The notes beneath the pieces were generated by a model. It ran no database searches. It saw nothing but the letters and a program-made list of their open reading frames with translations, and had not been told where the DNA came from. A program made the translations under genes and the position numbers. A stretch of 64,000 bases of DNA from Paraphaeosphaeria minitans (Eukaryota > Ascomycota > Dothideomycetes > Pleosporales > Didymosphaeriaceae): positions 3,286,001 to 3,350,000 of the forward strand of contig WJXW01000003.1 in assembly GCA_015832175.1 (NCBI GenBank), read 5' to 3'. Of this stretch, positions 32,587 to 44,138 are shown piece by piece. Each line of letters opens with the position of its first letter. Positions within the stretch are counted from its first letter, which is position 1.

Positions 32587-32752
32587 AACGTCCATCCACA
32601 GTCATATAGACAACTTGTTATTTTTACTTTCGAGATTTTTGCACTATGGCTTCCTACTAGGTTCACTTAGATACTGCGATTTGCCGTGGCTTGCAAAAGT
32701 GCGCGAAGTCTTGCAAGTGCCCGACATCTTAATTTTACTAGAAGTAATTGCC

Positions 32753-34382
32753 TCAAAGCTGGTCTTGACATCGAACGTCCAGTTCCTCTAGCTTGGCGAG
32801 GAGTCTTTCTAAATTTAGTGAAGCTTGCTGATTTGCACCGAACACCCCAGTCCGCATTTCATCCAAAAGTGCGCCTCCGATGTCGCGAATTTTCGGAACA
32901 ACACTATAACCATTGGCATCGAAGACCTCGTTCGGCATGTGGTACAAAAGGTCTAAGAGCTCATCCACCACGCGGTGCCGCTCCTCGGATATGAAGGTTG
33001 GAGTGAGTAACACGTTTTGCGCTCGTGCAAGCCCATTCATCTGCTCTAGTAGATTTGCACGGATATGCAGCTGCGTGACTCTCAGGTTGACGGTCTGCAC
33101 ATCCGTGCCGAAGTCACCGCCAACCACGCGGTCTTTTCCGCTCATCGGGCTCCCCGGTCGACTTCTCCACTTCAGCTGGGGCGGCAAGTCGGCTAGCGCT
33201 TGTTGAGCCTGCTTCATACTTTCTTGCAAGTGCTCCATCGTTTTGATGGGAACACTCTGGCTGCCTTGCCAGATCAAAAACAGACGAGCAAGTGCATTGA
33301 GCCCAGGAATGTAAGATTGCGATGGAAAGGCGTGCGATGCCTCGGGGATACCCTCGAGCAAACTCTCGGCTGGAACATCCAGCGGTACTAGCGCATTTAC
33401 TTGCTCATGCGCCTGACGCAAGACAAGTAATGGCCATCCGTGCATGTCAAATGTGCATTGGCCCGCGTAGATGAGCCAGTATAGCCTCTTCAGAATCTGT
33501 TGATCTAATAGTGACATCTGATCAAAGTCGTGGTAGAGCAAGTACTTGACGCCCATGGCAGTCTCCGCGCTTAGCCGGTGAGCGAGTGGGAATCCAAGGC
33601 CTTTTTCGTGGTGCGAAGCACTGGTAAAATTGTACATGGCTAGCACCCACTCCAAGGAGATTCGTCTGTGTCGGTCCCAGAGTCCCAGACGCTCGGCTAT
33701 ATCGAAGCAACCGTCTACAGTTACTGCACCGTAAAGCCCGCGTCTTCTGCGAAGACTGGCTACGACTGCAGCGCACAGTGATGCCACCAGGATGAGGAAA
33801 GAGGGATCGGAACCGTTGTTCGCAGTCTGGGCCTGCATTATACGGTCTAGTAACTGGGCCCGATGGAAAATTGGAGCGACAGGGTGGATCCATCCGAACC
33901 AATCCTCTACAATCTGTTGGAGAATCGGCAGTGACGTTATGTGCTCGATGTCGTATGATGTTGATTGAGGCGAGGTAGCTGGAATGCTTGGAGAGGATAG
34001 GTTTGGATTGTCGCCCATAGACAGGTCGATACCGGATGTGTCGACATCGAGTCGTGCTCGTAGTGCTTCAACGTAGCTACATGACCATGAGCGAAAATTA
34101 CACGGGATCGGATGTGTATCATATAGACTACGAACCGATTCTTAGGTCCGCGCTTCTTCCGGGGTCGAACCTGAGTACACTCCACGCCGAGCTCTGTGCA
34201 AATGGAGCATTTAGCTTTGTCTGGCGAATAGATGCACTGATTGAGTTAGCTTCAGCATAATAACATGCAGCAACAGCACTTACTCGGACTTTCCTTGCTC
34301 GACACGCATCGCATGCAGCTGTCGATCGAACCCGTGCAGTGGAATTGCTGTCATTTTGGCGAGGTTTCTCCTTCTCGTTCAT
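32753..34382 (-). CDS. Zn2Cys6 fungal transcription factor
   Basis: Nuclear regulator, exons 34284-34382, 34136-34236 and 32753-34076 on the minus strand, 507 residues. The binuclear cluster spans exons 1 and 2: CDACRARKVR, then CIYSPDKAKCSICTELGVEC, spacing C-X2-C-X6-C-X8-C-X2-C-X6-C. A basic linker RPRKKRGPKNR leads to YVEALRARL at the exon 3 junction, the usual linker/dimer start. The rest is the helical middle region of fungal regulators, with EDWFGWIHPVAPIFHRAQLL and LKRLYWLIYAGQ. The second intron has a weak donor (GTTCGT). Its position between a glycosidase and a sugar transporter suggests it controls them; that is inference. Confidence 0.88.
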
Positions 34383-34792
34383 GCTTCCCTATACCTACTC
34401 AAGTGTAAAGACGCGTGTGCAATATAAGGAAAATTGTCGGAGAAAACCTCGATTCACAGCGGTCTCGTGGCGATGCTGGGCGGATAAACCTCGCGTTGTT
34501 GTTTTTCCGATGATTTTGCGGTGCTCCATTTTAGGAGGCTAGACTGTGCGCGAGTCATGCGCTAACAGAATCAGATGGTGACTTGCCCACCTCCGCTTCC
34601 GCGCCCGGCCAGGCTACCGATGGCTAGGTCTCTCCAGATTCCCTCCGCAATTCTGCGAAAGACACTAGCCCTGGAGTCATGCTGTTATTCGATGCCGCTG
34701 CGGTGGGACATATAAGACGATCGTCTTCCCGTTTCAAAACCACACACAAGCGACAGTGTACAGTCTCTGTACCTTAAACCTCGAATCTAACA
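34383..34792. promoter_or_regulatory. Shared divergent promoter, Zn2Cys6 gene / sugar transporter
   Basis: 410 bp between two divergent starts. ACATATAAG at about 34708-34716 is a TATA-like box for the transporter. Several CGG triplets, the half-site of Zn2Cys6 factors, occur, but no convincing pair with fixed spacing stands out. Confidence 0.45.
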
Positions 34793-36564
34793 ATGGAGGA
34801 TACCAAGGACACCAAGGAGGGCCTTGAGGTGATGCACCATGAAGACATCCTCGCACAGCTCCCCCATAGCGAAGACGAGAGGCCATGGTACAGGCAGCCA
34901 GAGCTGCGAAAGCTGTACATGCTCATGCCATTTCTGTTTTTCGGCTCTACAACGCTCGGATACGATGGCAGTCTTCTGAATGGACTTCAGACAATGCCTG
35001 CGTGGCAGTCCTGTACGAGAATTCCATCCCAAATCGTGCCTCGCTAAAGCTTTCTAGTCTTCCATCACCCAACCGGTTCTCATCTTGGATTGCTTGGTGC
35101 ATTCCCGGGGTTTGGGGGTTTCGCGGTCCTTCTTTTCACTCCGTACGTCGCTGATTACTGCGGCCGTCGTCTTGGGACTGCCGTTGGCTGCTGTCTCGTC
35201 ATTCTCGGAGCAGCGATCCAGGCATGCCCACAACCAAATAATCCTGATGCCATGTTTCTTGCCGGTCGATTCATAATGGGAATGGGCAGCAACATCAGCA
35301 ATGCAACATGCCCCCTCCTCATCACCGAAGTTGCACATCCGAGACATCGCGGCCGCGTTACGACAATCTATAACACGGTCTGGTATCTCGGTGCCATTGT
35401 AGCTGCCTGGACAACATTCGGCACCCTCAACCACCTTGTGGGCGACCTTTCATGGCGCCTCCCGGTCGGCCTTCAGTGCGCAATGCCTGGCATTCAGCTT
35501 CTCACGCTGTGGATGGTACCTGAGAGTCCTCGGTGGTTGATTGCGAAGGGAAAATACGCGAAGGCGAAAGAGATCCTCACCAAGTATCACGGCAATGGGA
35601 TTGAAACCGATTTTGTCAACTGGGAGTTTAGCGAGATCAGCCAGACCATTGAGCTGGAGGAAGCTGCATCGGCCAGCAGTGGCTGGTACGAGCTGGTCCG
35701 CACACCTGGAAACAGGAAGCGATGCCTACTTATCATCTTGACCGCTATCTTCAGCCAATGTAGTGGCAATGGCCTCGTTTCCTATTATTTGTCGTCGGTC
35801 TTGAACACAATCGGGATTACAAAGTAAGTTGAGTCTGCATGGCCAGTGGGGTTTTGGTAAGCTGACATATCCAGTCCATCAAACCAAGCAGCCATCAACG
35901 GTGGCCTGACCATCTGGTGCTGGCTTGTATCTCTGGGATGCGCATTCCTTGTGGATCGTGTCGGTCGCCGAGTACTGTTCCTCACTGCTGGTGTCGGCAT
36001 GTTGGTAGCCTTCTCCGTCTGGACAGCTTGCAGTGCAGTATACGCCAAGACTGGGGACTCGGCAGCCGGATCAGCTGTTCTTGCGATGATCTTCTTGTTC
36101 TATGGTGGTACGTATCCCCAGACCAGTCATTAACCCCTCATGCTGATGATTTCTGCAGCCGCTGGTTTTGCTTGGCCCGGATTAACCGTCTCTTACACCG
36201 TCGAGATCCTCCCCTTCAAGATCCGCGCAAAAGGATTGACACTGTGCTTCATCGGCACCAGTCTCGCGGGTATCTTCAATCAATACGTCAACCCCATAGG
36301 GCTTGAAGCACTGGGCTGGAAGTTCTACATCGTCTACATTGCGGTTCTGGTGCTGGAGTGCCTGGCCATCTACTTCCTCTACGTGGAGACACGAGGACCT
36401 GTAAGTCCAGTCTTCTCACAGACCAGAGAATTGTTACTGAGAACTTTCCCTAGACCCTGGAAGAGATCGCTGTACTTTTCGATGGCCCAGACGCGAATGT
36501 TGCAGGTACCACCGTGCCCATGGAGCGAAAGCGGTCGGTTGAGGCCTCCACTGATAAAGCATAA
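34793..36564 (+). CDS. MFS sugar transporter, lactose-permease-like
   Basis: Twelve-helix proton/sugar symporter. Five exons (34793-35012, 35058-35823, 35875-36107, 36159-36400, 36454-36564) give 523 residues, a normal length. Family signatures are GYDGSLLNGLQ, the helix 2-3 loop VADYCGRRLG, RHRGRVTTIYNTVWY and VPESPRWLIAKGKYAKA. Across the third exon, NQAAINGGLTIW and VDRVGRRVLF follow, and VETRGPTLEEIAVLFDG closes. The QAAINGGL pattern is typical of the fungal Lac12-like branch, which fits the GH35-type enzyme nearby. All introns are 45-53 bp with good ends. It is divergent from the regulator gene. Confidence 0.9.
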
Positions 36565-36924
36565 TTCCAAGAGGCGTGGAGGAGGAAGGCATTCTTACTT
36601 AGATACCAGAGATACGGGCCATTTGCGCCTGAATACTATCACTACATGAAGCTATCTTTCCAGACCTTTGCGGTCGTTCATGTATCAACCAAGATAATTC
36701 GTGAAGCCCAGGCTGCAATTCCCTTAATCGCACACTCGACATTTTAGCGGTCCGACGCCCGTGAAAGTAAGAGGCTGGTTGCATTGGTGGCTGATACCCG
36801 CGCCATGAGATATGCTAAATTACCTGCTTGCAATTATCCAGTTTGATTTTGGATACGACGAGAGAGGCAAAAAAGAAAACATTCCACATAGTCATTGTTG
36901 CAAGGAAAGTCCGTCAAGTCCCCC
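36565..36924. other. Intergenic, convergent 3' ends
   Basis: No gene is seen in these 360 bp. Both flanking genes end here. Confidence 0.5.
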
Positions 36925-37461
36925 TCACATTCCATCGTTAAGCATAGCCTGCATCATCTGCACGTGCCGATTCGCATTCGTCTCGCTCCACTCAGTGTCG
37001 TAATTCAGACCATACGGCCAAAAGTGGCTTCCACCGCAGCTGATCTTCGCGCTTGACCCATCGAAGCTCCTCAGCAGGGGCAGTGCCGTCTTCCAGTTGC
37101 CAGACGCACACAGAGAGTCGAAGTTTTCTGTCTGTCCAACGCCCAAGGTGTGGGAGATCTCGTGCATTGCGGTGCGCTCGTTCATGTAGGAGCGGTTGGA
37201 GCCGAACCTGATGTTGCCGTTGTAGTTGCCGTCTGCGGTGGGTACGCTGGGCTCGTACGTAGCGGTGATCTTCTTTGTGCATTTGGCGTTACAGTATCTA
37301 CCGTAACGGGCGATGGCAAGCTTCATAGCGGCATCGATCTTGTTGTAGGCGTCTGTTTGGTCTGCTTCGGGGTTGGACGCTCTCTGGATGGTATATGAGA
37401 TGGCGGCGCACGATACCGTGGACGCGTGTACTAGTGCCGTGACGAGGAGCGAGAACTTCAT
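36925..37461 (-). CDS. Small secreted zincin-like protein
   Basis: Single exon, 178 residues, start at 37461 (the first in-frame ATG). Signal peptide MKFSLLVTALVHASTVSCAA. The core has HEISHTLGVG near residues 105-114, a HExxH zinc motif followed by Gly as in metzincin-like proteases. The third ligand position is Gln, not His or Asp. Later CGGSHFWPYGLNYDTEWSET and NRHVQMMQAML match a small group of bacterial and fungal secreted proteins I remember only in outline. Four Cys are present after the signal. It may be a protease or a zincin-fold protein without protease activity. Confidence 0.72.
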   Translation of the reverse strand: MKFSLLVTALVHASTVSCAAISYTIQRASNPEADQTDAYNKIDAAMKLAIARYGRYCNAKCTKKITATYEPSVPTADGNYNGNIRFGSNRSYMNERTAMHEISHTLGVGQTENFDSLCASGNWKTALPLLRSFDGSSAKISCGGSHFWPYGLNYDTEWSETNANRHVQMMQAMLNDGM

Positions 37462-38787
37462 GATGCGGCGCAAGTTTGAACAGGGCTTAGCGGCTTGCCG
37501 TTCAAAAAATAATCTCGATGTCTAGAAGTACAGGCAATTCGAATCTTTAGTAATGGTCGCGCTGGAGTGGACGCTGCTATCACATATATGCCTGCGCACC
37601 TGTAAATTTTCACACTATATAAATTTAACATCTTCCCTGATCGTTTGATATAGGCTGTGCTCTTCCAAAACTTAATTAGTGCCCTGCCAAGCAGTGATAG
37701 GAACAATACTCGTTAATTTTCCATGAGTAGAAAGCCGATTCTTTGGCAAGCAAGGAGTGTGAAACAGGCGCTTGCAGCTTGCGACCGGCAGTAATCTCGC
37801 GAAAGTGTAACTGCCAGGATGCGCATTGAGTCCTGTTTCGACCATTGTTTATCATATATTGACTTGGCAGGCCACCCCAGCGAACAAGCATGAATTGCCC
37901 AGGCTTTTTAACCTGCAGATGGCGCATATTGTATCCTCACAGGCCTACCATCCTCACAGGCCTACTGACCAGAGCGCATGTGAAATATTGAGATGCGCAT
38001 TCCCTCCCTACGCCAAACCAGACAGGTCGTCCAATCGCTATCTATCGAGTGCCTACAGATCTTGTAATGGTCCAGGCAGCTTCCACAAAACTGCCCTTCT
38101 CCCGTGACACCCTTACCCTTGCAAGGGACCGCTATCCATACTCATAGTTTGAAGACACCAATACAAGATAATGAATTACAATCGCTCACTTGTCTCTGTA
38201 GTCTCCTCTTACACGTAGCTTGAGGTATTAAAAGCATAGGAAGCATTATTCAAAATTTGCTCAAAGTATCGGTATTCAATGTTCTGAGAATAGTCAGGTT
38301 GAGAAGATGTGGCTCTCCTTGCTTCAACCATCTCCCATACCTTCGTATCACAAGCAGGTTTTCATCACAGATGCGCACAGTTAAGGACTAGTGCAAGCTG
38401 GCTCGCACAAGTTGCGGCCATTGCCAGAACGCGATTTTTTTTGGAATGTGAGGCTTACATTGATGGAAGCATACTTTGCTCGACGGTGCTGTGGTCGGGT
38501 ACAATTGGCAACCACCGTTATATAAGTGTACCATAACTTGTAAAGCTGTTTGAAGTTGAGTAGTCGATTAACTCCCTTTATTGTCTCAGGATCGTACATC
38601 TTATATCCATGAAGACCAACTAGCATGCGTCCCATCTATGCACCCTCCCTCGGCACCTTAGCTGGATACTAGTACACCACGCAACTGCAATTATTGCACC
38701 AGGTAAATACAATTCCACGAGTGTCCCAGATGTATATTCTGAGCAAGACACATAGCCTAGCTCTTACGACATAGTTACCTCCCACCG
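37462..38787. other. Gene-poor AT-rich region
   Basis: No gene is supported. Base composition is visibly richer in A/T than the flanks, and all open frames are short. Confidence 0.5.
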
Positions 38788-38799
38788 AAACACATCAAG

Positions 38800-39278
38800 T
38801 GTTGATTAAAAGGGCAGAGTGTGTAAGCGACTAAAATTACTACCGAAGATTAGGAGTCTTACAGTTGCGCGCGGCGCGATTGCGATAGTCCGAGTTCTTC
38901 ACCACAGATTAGAAACACAAAGAGGTTGAAAGAAGGCAGATATATAGGAAGGATTGGAATTAATCAAATAATAACTAGTTATGTCAACTTAGAAGCTAAA
39001 ATGTACCAACTGTATGAAAATAATAAAAGAACGTGGTACCGGACTGTAAGCTTTATAAAGAACCATGGAAGTTATCCCAGAGGATGAACTTCCGGTAGAT
39101 TTCCATAACGCTTCAGGCGTATACCAAACTTAAGAAAGCGACCCCACTCTTGCTAAGGTCGGGGTTAGCACTGCCTAGGACGGCTTTGATATCGAAGAAG
39201 TTTATCCAACTATTGGCATTCGTACGCTGTGGGCGAGTTGAGGGTTTAAACTCTCCTTAATTCTTAAAGTAAAACACA
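38800..39278. mobile_element. Candidate solo LTR, degraded
   Basis: The sequence starts TGTTGATT and ends AAAACACA, is about 480 bp, and is flanked by TCAAG on both sides (38795-38799 and 39279-39283). A TATATAGG box sits in its left third. The identity of the flanks actually extends to 12 bp (AAACACATCAAG at 38788-38799 and 39272-39283), longer than a usual LTR target duplication. No internal retroelement frames follow. The alternative is an unrelated insertion or simple 12-bp direct repeat. Confidence 0.38.
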
Positions 39279-39283
39279 TCAAG

Positions 39284-40124
39284 CCACCCCTCTAAGTAAC
39301 TTCTTTTAAGTTCACGTGGCGCCTTACCTTTCAGGGTTCTATACTAAACAGACACTAAAGTCCCGCCGTTCTGGGTAAGCCGTGAGCTCTCAAATCCCAA
39401 CGGTGTCTCATATCCGCACAGCAATTCACAACCCCCACCCTATCACCGGACACCTTTATAGATCCACAGACATCTTTCCTCAAATTACACCAAGCCGATA
39501 TATAATCGTGAAGTCGCTTATAATCTTGTTAGTGTATTGTAAGTACGCCCGCCAGGTGACAATTTATCGAAACCACACTGCCAACGCCTCCCCGCCACCT
39601 CACCTCCTCTCCATCTCCCCCCTCCACGTCGCGAGAATCCCAAACACCATGATCCTCACAACGCACCCTGCCTACCGCTCGATCAAGTAAAATCGCCAAT
39701 CCGTATTCACCACGAGAAACCCCAACAAGCACAGTTTTCCAACGTCACTAATCAACAGATCATGCCGTGCCGCTCTTCCCAATGGGGAGGCGATGTCTGG
39801 ATGGACAAGGCAGAAAATGTGGGTTCAAAGGCGACGAGGAGCGAAGCCAATGATCGTTAGACTGACAATACATGTATTTCGGCACGTCGATTTCAAAGAA
39901 ATATATTCAGTGTGCATTAGAGGTAATAGGACGAATACAGTGAAATACACGAGGCCGTTACGCGTGTATGAACCCAAATGTACCCCGGGTATCAGATATG
40001 AACGCTTGCTGTATCCATGGCCGAAAAAGATTGCACCAACGCCACTGCAAGCAACATTCTTGGGCCGCCTGTTCCATGCATCTCTCCAGTGGCAATATAA
40101 ATTCAAAAGAATGGATGAAGGTCC
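39284..40124. other. Intergenic
   Basis: No supported gene. The right end is the 3' flank of the aquaporin gene. Confidence 0.45.
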
Positions 40125-41340
40125 CTATACCGTATGTACAGCGTGCCTGTTCTGCTCAAAGTGGGTTTCACCCAGTCTTTCCGAACTCCGGTCCTGCTGA
40201 TGGTGCTCATAACCAGGGTGGTACTCTTGCGACATGCTCTCCTCGATGCCATCCAATTCCTGTGAACGGTTGCCGCTCGACTGACTCGCGACCCTGAAAG
40301 CTTCCTGCGCAGCAATGGCCGCAGGGTTCGGGCGCTCAACTTGCTCCTTGCTCTCTGGGTCGTCCGGTGGGTTGAACAAGGCAGCCTCGTGGTCGTCGAA
40401 ATCCTGTCCGGGATTCACAGTCTCGTATTCGACGCTCCTCACGATCTTGTACATTCCGTATGCCAGCAGCGTACCCATAAGCGGGCCAAACCAATAGATG
40501 TAGTGGTAGTCCGGAAAGCTGTGTGTCACTACACAAGGTCCAAAGGAGCGGGTGGGGTTCAAGGAACCGCCAGTGTAGAAGACGCCTACAAGTTCGGCGA
40601 CAAAGAGCGCGATACCAATGCCAATCGGAGCGAGGAACGTGGACTTGTGCTTCTCGGCTGCAAGCATGAATATGGTAAAGACGAGGAGGGCGGTGAGGAA
40701 CATCTCGAGGAACACGCCTTGTGCGATCGAGGTGCCGGAGCCAAGCGTCGTGCTGACGTTCAGCGGCCCGGGGAGGATCGCCGAGGTGACTCCTGCGGCG
40801 CACATGCCGGCGGCCATTTGGGAGATGAAGCAGAGAATGGCACGGGTCCCGGTGAGGGCACCCACCATGTAAAGACCTAGCGTTACCTGGATTCAAAGTT
40901 AGTCTGGCGCGTCGTTGTAGAGGAGTGTTACTTACGGCAGGATTGAAAAGTCCTCCGCTAACTCTGAAGAACACCCATACATTGACCATCAAACTGAACC
41001 CGAAGATCAAACTGATGTACAGAAGGATGCTGGTGTCGGGCGTTTGCGTGATGCTGTTATCCTGCCCTCCAGCTGTCGACGAGTTTGAAGCAGAAGCCGC
41101 TGAGTTGGCTACCTGTGTGCCTCCGAACGCGAAAAATAAGAACATGAATGTTCCTGCGAACTCGGCCGCTGCGGCGACCAGTTCGTTGCGCCATTTGTTA
41201 GATATTCCCCATGCCGAGGCCTTCTGCTGGGCTTTGCTGGTGTCATGTGGCTTGTTTCTGGCCTTCGGGATATGGCCATTCGCACGTCGAGGTGGCCCGC
41301 CACCCTCCTTCTTGTGCAGTGGAAGCAGAGTGATAGCCAT
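40125..41340 (-). CDS. Aquaporin (MIP family)
   Basis: Six-helix water/solute channel of the plasma or internal membrane. Exons 40936-41340 and 40125-40886 (49-bp intron, GTAAGT...CAG) give 388 residues. The intron falls inside the first pore box: GGLFNPA then VTLGLYMVGALTGTRA. The second box reads GGSLNPTRSFGPCVV, so the usual NPA is NPT. Helix 1 is AAAAEFAGTFMFLFFAFGG. Residues after about 270 form a long hydrophilic C-terminal tail rich in Glu, Asp and Gln. The start at 41340 is the first ATG after a stop-free stretch that has no conserved content. The water-type selectivity is a guess from SFGP. Confidence 0.88.
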
Positions 41341-42249
41341 CGGAAATAGGCTTCGTGGGTGTAGCGGTATGTATCGGTACGCGCGATGACGACTACCGGT
41401 AGTGGCTTCTGGACCACTATGGTTCGAGGCGGTTGGATAGATGAGGCTTGAAAACAGGAAATAGACGCAAGAAAAATCAGGACGATCGGAACGAGGGCGT
41501 GCTATGAAGTAGTGGACATTTGGAGCCAAAGGACGGCGTATACGCCGACGACAGTGGCGTCACGAAGCGAAAAGCGGGCACCATCGGGCGGGCAGGTTCA
41601 GTGGCATCCATTGACGCAAGCAATCCGTAAGGTTAGCTCATGCCTTTTTCACAAGCCAACGATGACCTCACCATTCGCTCGCCCAGCGCGAAGCGGGAAG
41701 CCTAGTAGCGTACGCGTCTGCGGTCTCACGACGTCCGTCTACCGCGGAAAGGTCCACATGGTGAGAGCAACTTGGAGAAGGCTGGTCTGACGTTGGTAAG
41801 GATGCGCATATTGGCGTGGCAAAAACGAGACGTGAGTGGTGAAGGAGAAACATTGGCGGGGGCGAAGTTGGAGGCTAGAGCGATCTTCCCAAGGAGAGAT
41901 CATTTAAGGTTATCGATAAGCGAGGATGAGGTCACATCCCGCGGGTATCTAGCGCCCGTGGACAAAGGCACCTTCATCCACGATGAATGATGCCGACCGG
42001 CTGACCTGCCCTCCGCGGGTGCATGTGACGATAAGCCTCAACAACAGCTGTGCAAGATCTGTGCATGTAAATCATGCTGATGGTCCGTGTTAGGAGATGC
42101 AATTTGTGCTCCTCGCTGTTTTCCCATCCTTCAGCCCCACCCCCTGGACAAGAGCCCGGAACGACTGGGACGTCACCAGAGCGTGGCAGGCTTGACTGTG
42201 GTTTAAAGAAATTTGACCGCACATGTATTGCCTACCATGCAACACGCTC
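41341..42249. other. Intergenic
   Basis: About 900 bp upstream of the aquaporin gene and downstream of the next gene. Short frames only; no gene is supported. Confidence 0.45.
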
Positions 42250-42981
42250 TCACCGTCCACACAGACAAACCCGCATATCTCCACCTCGCAGGAGACCTTT
42301 CCGGACCTCACCCAGCCGCGCTTCTGTCTTGTATACCACAAACCATGCCATGCAGTGTGCAACGAGTATTGCGAAGGCGAAGACGAAGATTATCAGAGCA
42401 AGGACCAACACGACCATCTGGACAAGCGAAGGGGTCCCTCTTTTCCCAGTCGTTGCAGGTTTTGGTTCGGGCGTGGTTTGCGTCGATGCTCCTGGAGCGG
42501 GTATAGCTGCACTGGAAGATGGCAGATCAGTAACAGGTAGGTGGCCTATCTTCATAACTCCATCATCTTCCTCAGGTGCCATTTGAGACGTCCATCTGCT
42601 CTCCTCATCTCTTCCCCTCGCATTGTGTTCATCTCTTTCCCCTTCTTTGCTTCGCGGTAAGACAAGATACGGTTCTCTCGATGTCCTCGGTCTCATCGGA
42701 AATGGTGGATCCCACGGTTTTCTGGTCTCTCTCCTTTCGTACCCGCTCGTTGTCGCTGGATGGACCGGATGCGCCTCGGAAGGGCCTTCCGAGGCGGTGT
42801 CGGAAGCCGGGCCATCGAGGCTGGCGTTTCCGCGGTTGGGTGCTACTTGAAGGTCGGTTGACAGTTTTGGAAATCGGTCGTATTGCTCGGGAGCTGGAGT
42901 AAGCGAAAGGAAGCGGTGGTACTGGACGAAGGAGATGGGGATTATAACAAGGACCGCGCTGCAAAGGAGGACGATAAACAT
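42250..42981 (-). CDS. Membrane protein with two hydrophobic helices, unknown function
   Basis: Single frame of 243 residues from ATG 42981. An N-terminal hydrophobic helix (MFIVLLCSAVLVIIPISF) is followed by about 170 hydrophilic residues rich in Pro, Ser, Glu and Arg. A second helix (VQMVVLVLALIIFVFAFAIL) and a short tail with several Cys close it. No family is recognised. The frame upstream of the ATG stays open through RNLVRRLFRR to a TAG that could be an acceptor, so an upstream exon is possible and the start is uncertain. Confidence 0.52.
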   Translation of the reverse strand: MFIVLLCSAVLVIIPISFVQYHRFLSLTPAPEQYDRFPKLSTDLQVAPNRGNASLDGPASDTASEGPSEAHPVHPATTSGYERRETRKPWDPPFPMRPRTSREPYLVLPRSKEGERDEHNARGRDEESRWTSQMAPEEDDGVMKIGHLPVTDLPSSSAAIPAPGASTQTTPEPKPATTGKRGTPSLVQMVVLVLALIIFVFAFAILVAHCMAWFVVYKTEARLGEVRKGLLRGGDMRVCLCGR

Positions 42982-44138
42982 TCGGCGGAATAGGCGGCGG
43001 ACGAGGTTTCGAGGGATCTAGTATCGCCAGCTTGACTGTGTCTGTCGGTGTAGGGCTCTAGGAATAAGGTGCCACGCGTGGATCCGGCGAACAAAGATTT
43101 CGCGACATACAATGCATGCCAGCGAGCTCAAGTGGATGTGGATCAAGGTTGTTGTACGTGATCGTACCTCCCTCCTTGTTGCGGGTACGTCACGCTCCTG
43201 CCATTGGCCGTTGCACCCAGCTCGATACATCCATGGCTTTTCGTCTCTTAAACTCTGGTGTAGCTTGACAGCTACCAGTTCAACACAGTCATTGATATTG
43301 CTCTCGGAGCGCTCAATGTTCGACATGCAGAAGGTGCTAGGGTAGGCTCGAGGGAGTTGCACACACGGGACACAACTTCAAGACGGCTTCCGAATCAAAC
43401 TTCGATTGGTGCTTTGTTATGCGTCTTTCAGTCTGAATCATTACAACTCGAGTTGCTGAGCATATGCGATCCGGGAATCCCGCCAGATGTCAGATATTCC
43501 GAGTATCCAATCCACCCGGTCCGTATCCAACCCGAATTCTAAACTGCGATTTGTGGAGTTTAGGAAGAATGTAGTCTACAACCTGCACTAATTTGTACCA
43601 TCAGCTATCGTCAAAAGGCACCTGGGTCGTGGGGCGGGAACCTAATATCGAAGTGACAACATGGCTTTCTTGTCGATTTCAGTACTGGCTCTGTTGAACG
43701 CGTCGCTCCTATATTTGATCTTTCAGGTATAGAGATGGCTCGAAACTCGCCAAAGCTATGGAATCTGACTCCACTCTAGCTCGCGTGCTGCAAGACCAGA
43801 AGGGCATGGGATTCGACGACCAGTTTGGCATTGGCGCCCACCTGTCCCCGCTCGCCAACACCCAAATGTGCAGGTGATGTATGCCCAATCACCGCTTTTT
43901 CTTGAAATCCAGATACTAGAAATCAGGCACTAAGTACGTATAGCAGACGAGTTGGGATGAGGTTGTAGGTAGGTACCCCGTAGTTTTAGTGGATCAAGCG
44001 TGTTTGTGAGGTGGGGGCGAGGAGCGGCCCGATCTATGCGGGGTAGTTACCTAGGTACCTACCACAGGTCCTCGCGCTTTGCATCCGAACAAACACCGCA
44101 ACTCCTTCATCTCTGATGAGCAATTCACAAGAGTAACA
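42982..44138. other. Intergenic, with an inverted repeat
   Basis: No gene is supported. GGTAGGTACC at 43968-43977 and its exact complement GGTACCTACC at 44054-44063 form an inverted repeat about 75 bp before the start of the reductase gene. Confidence 0.5.
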
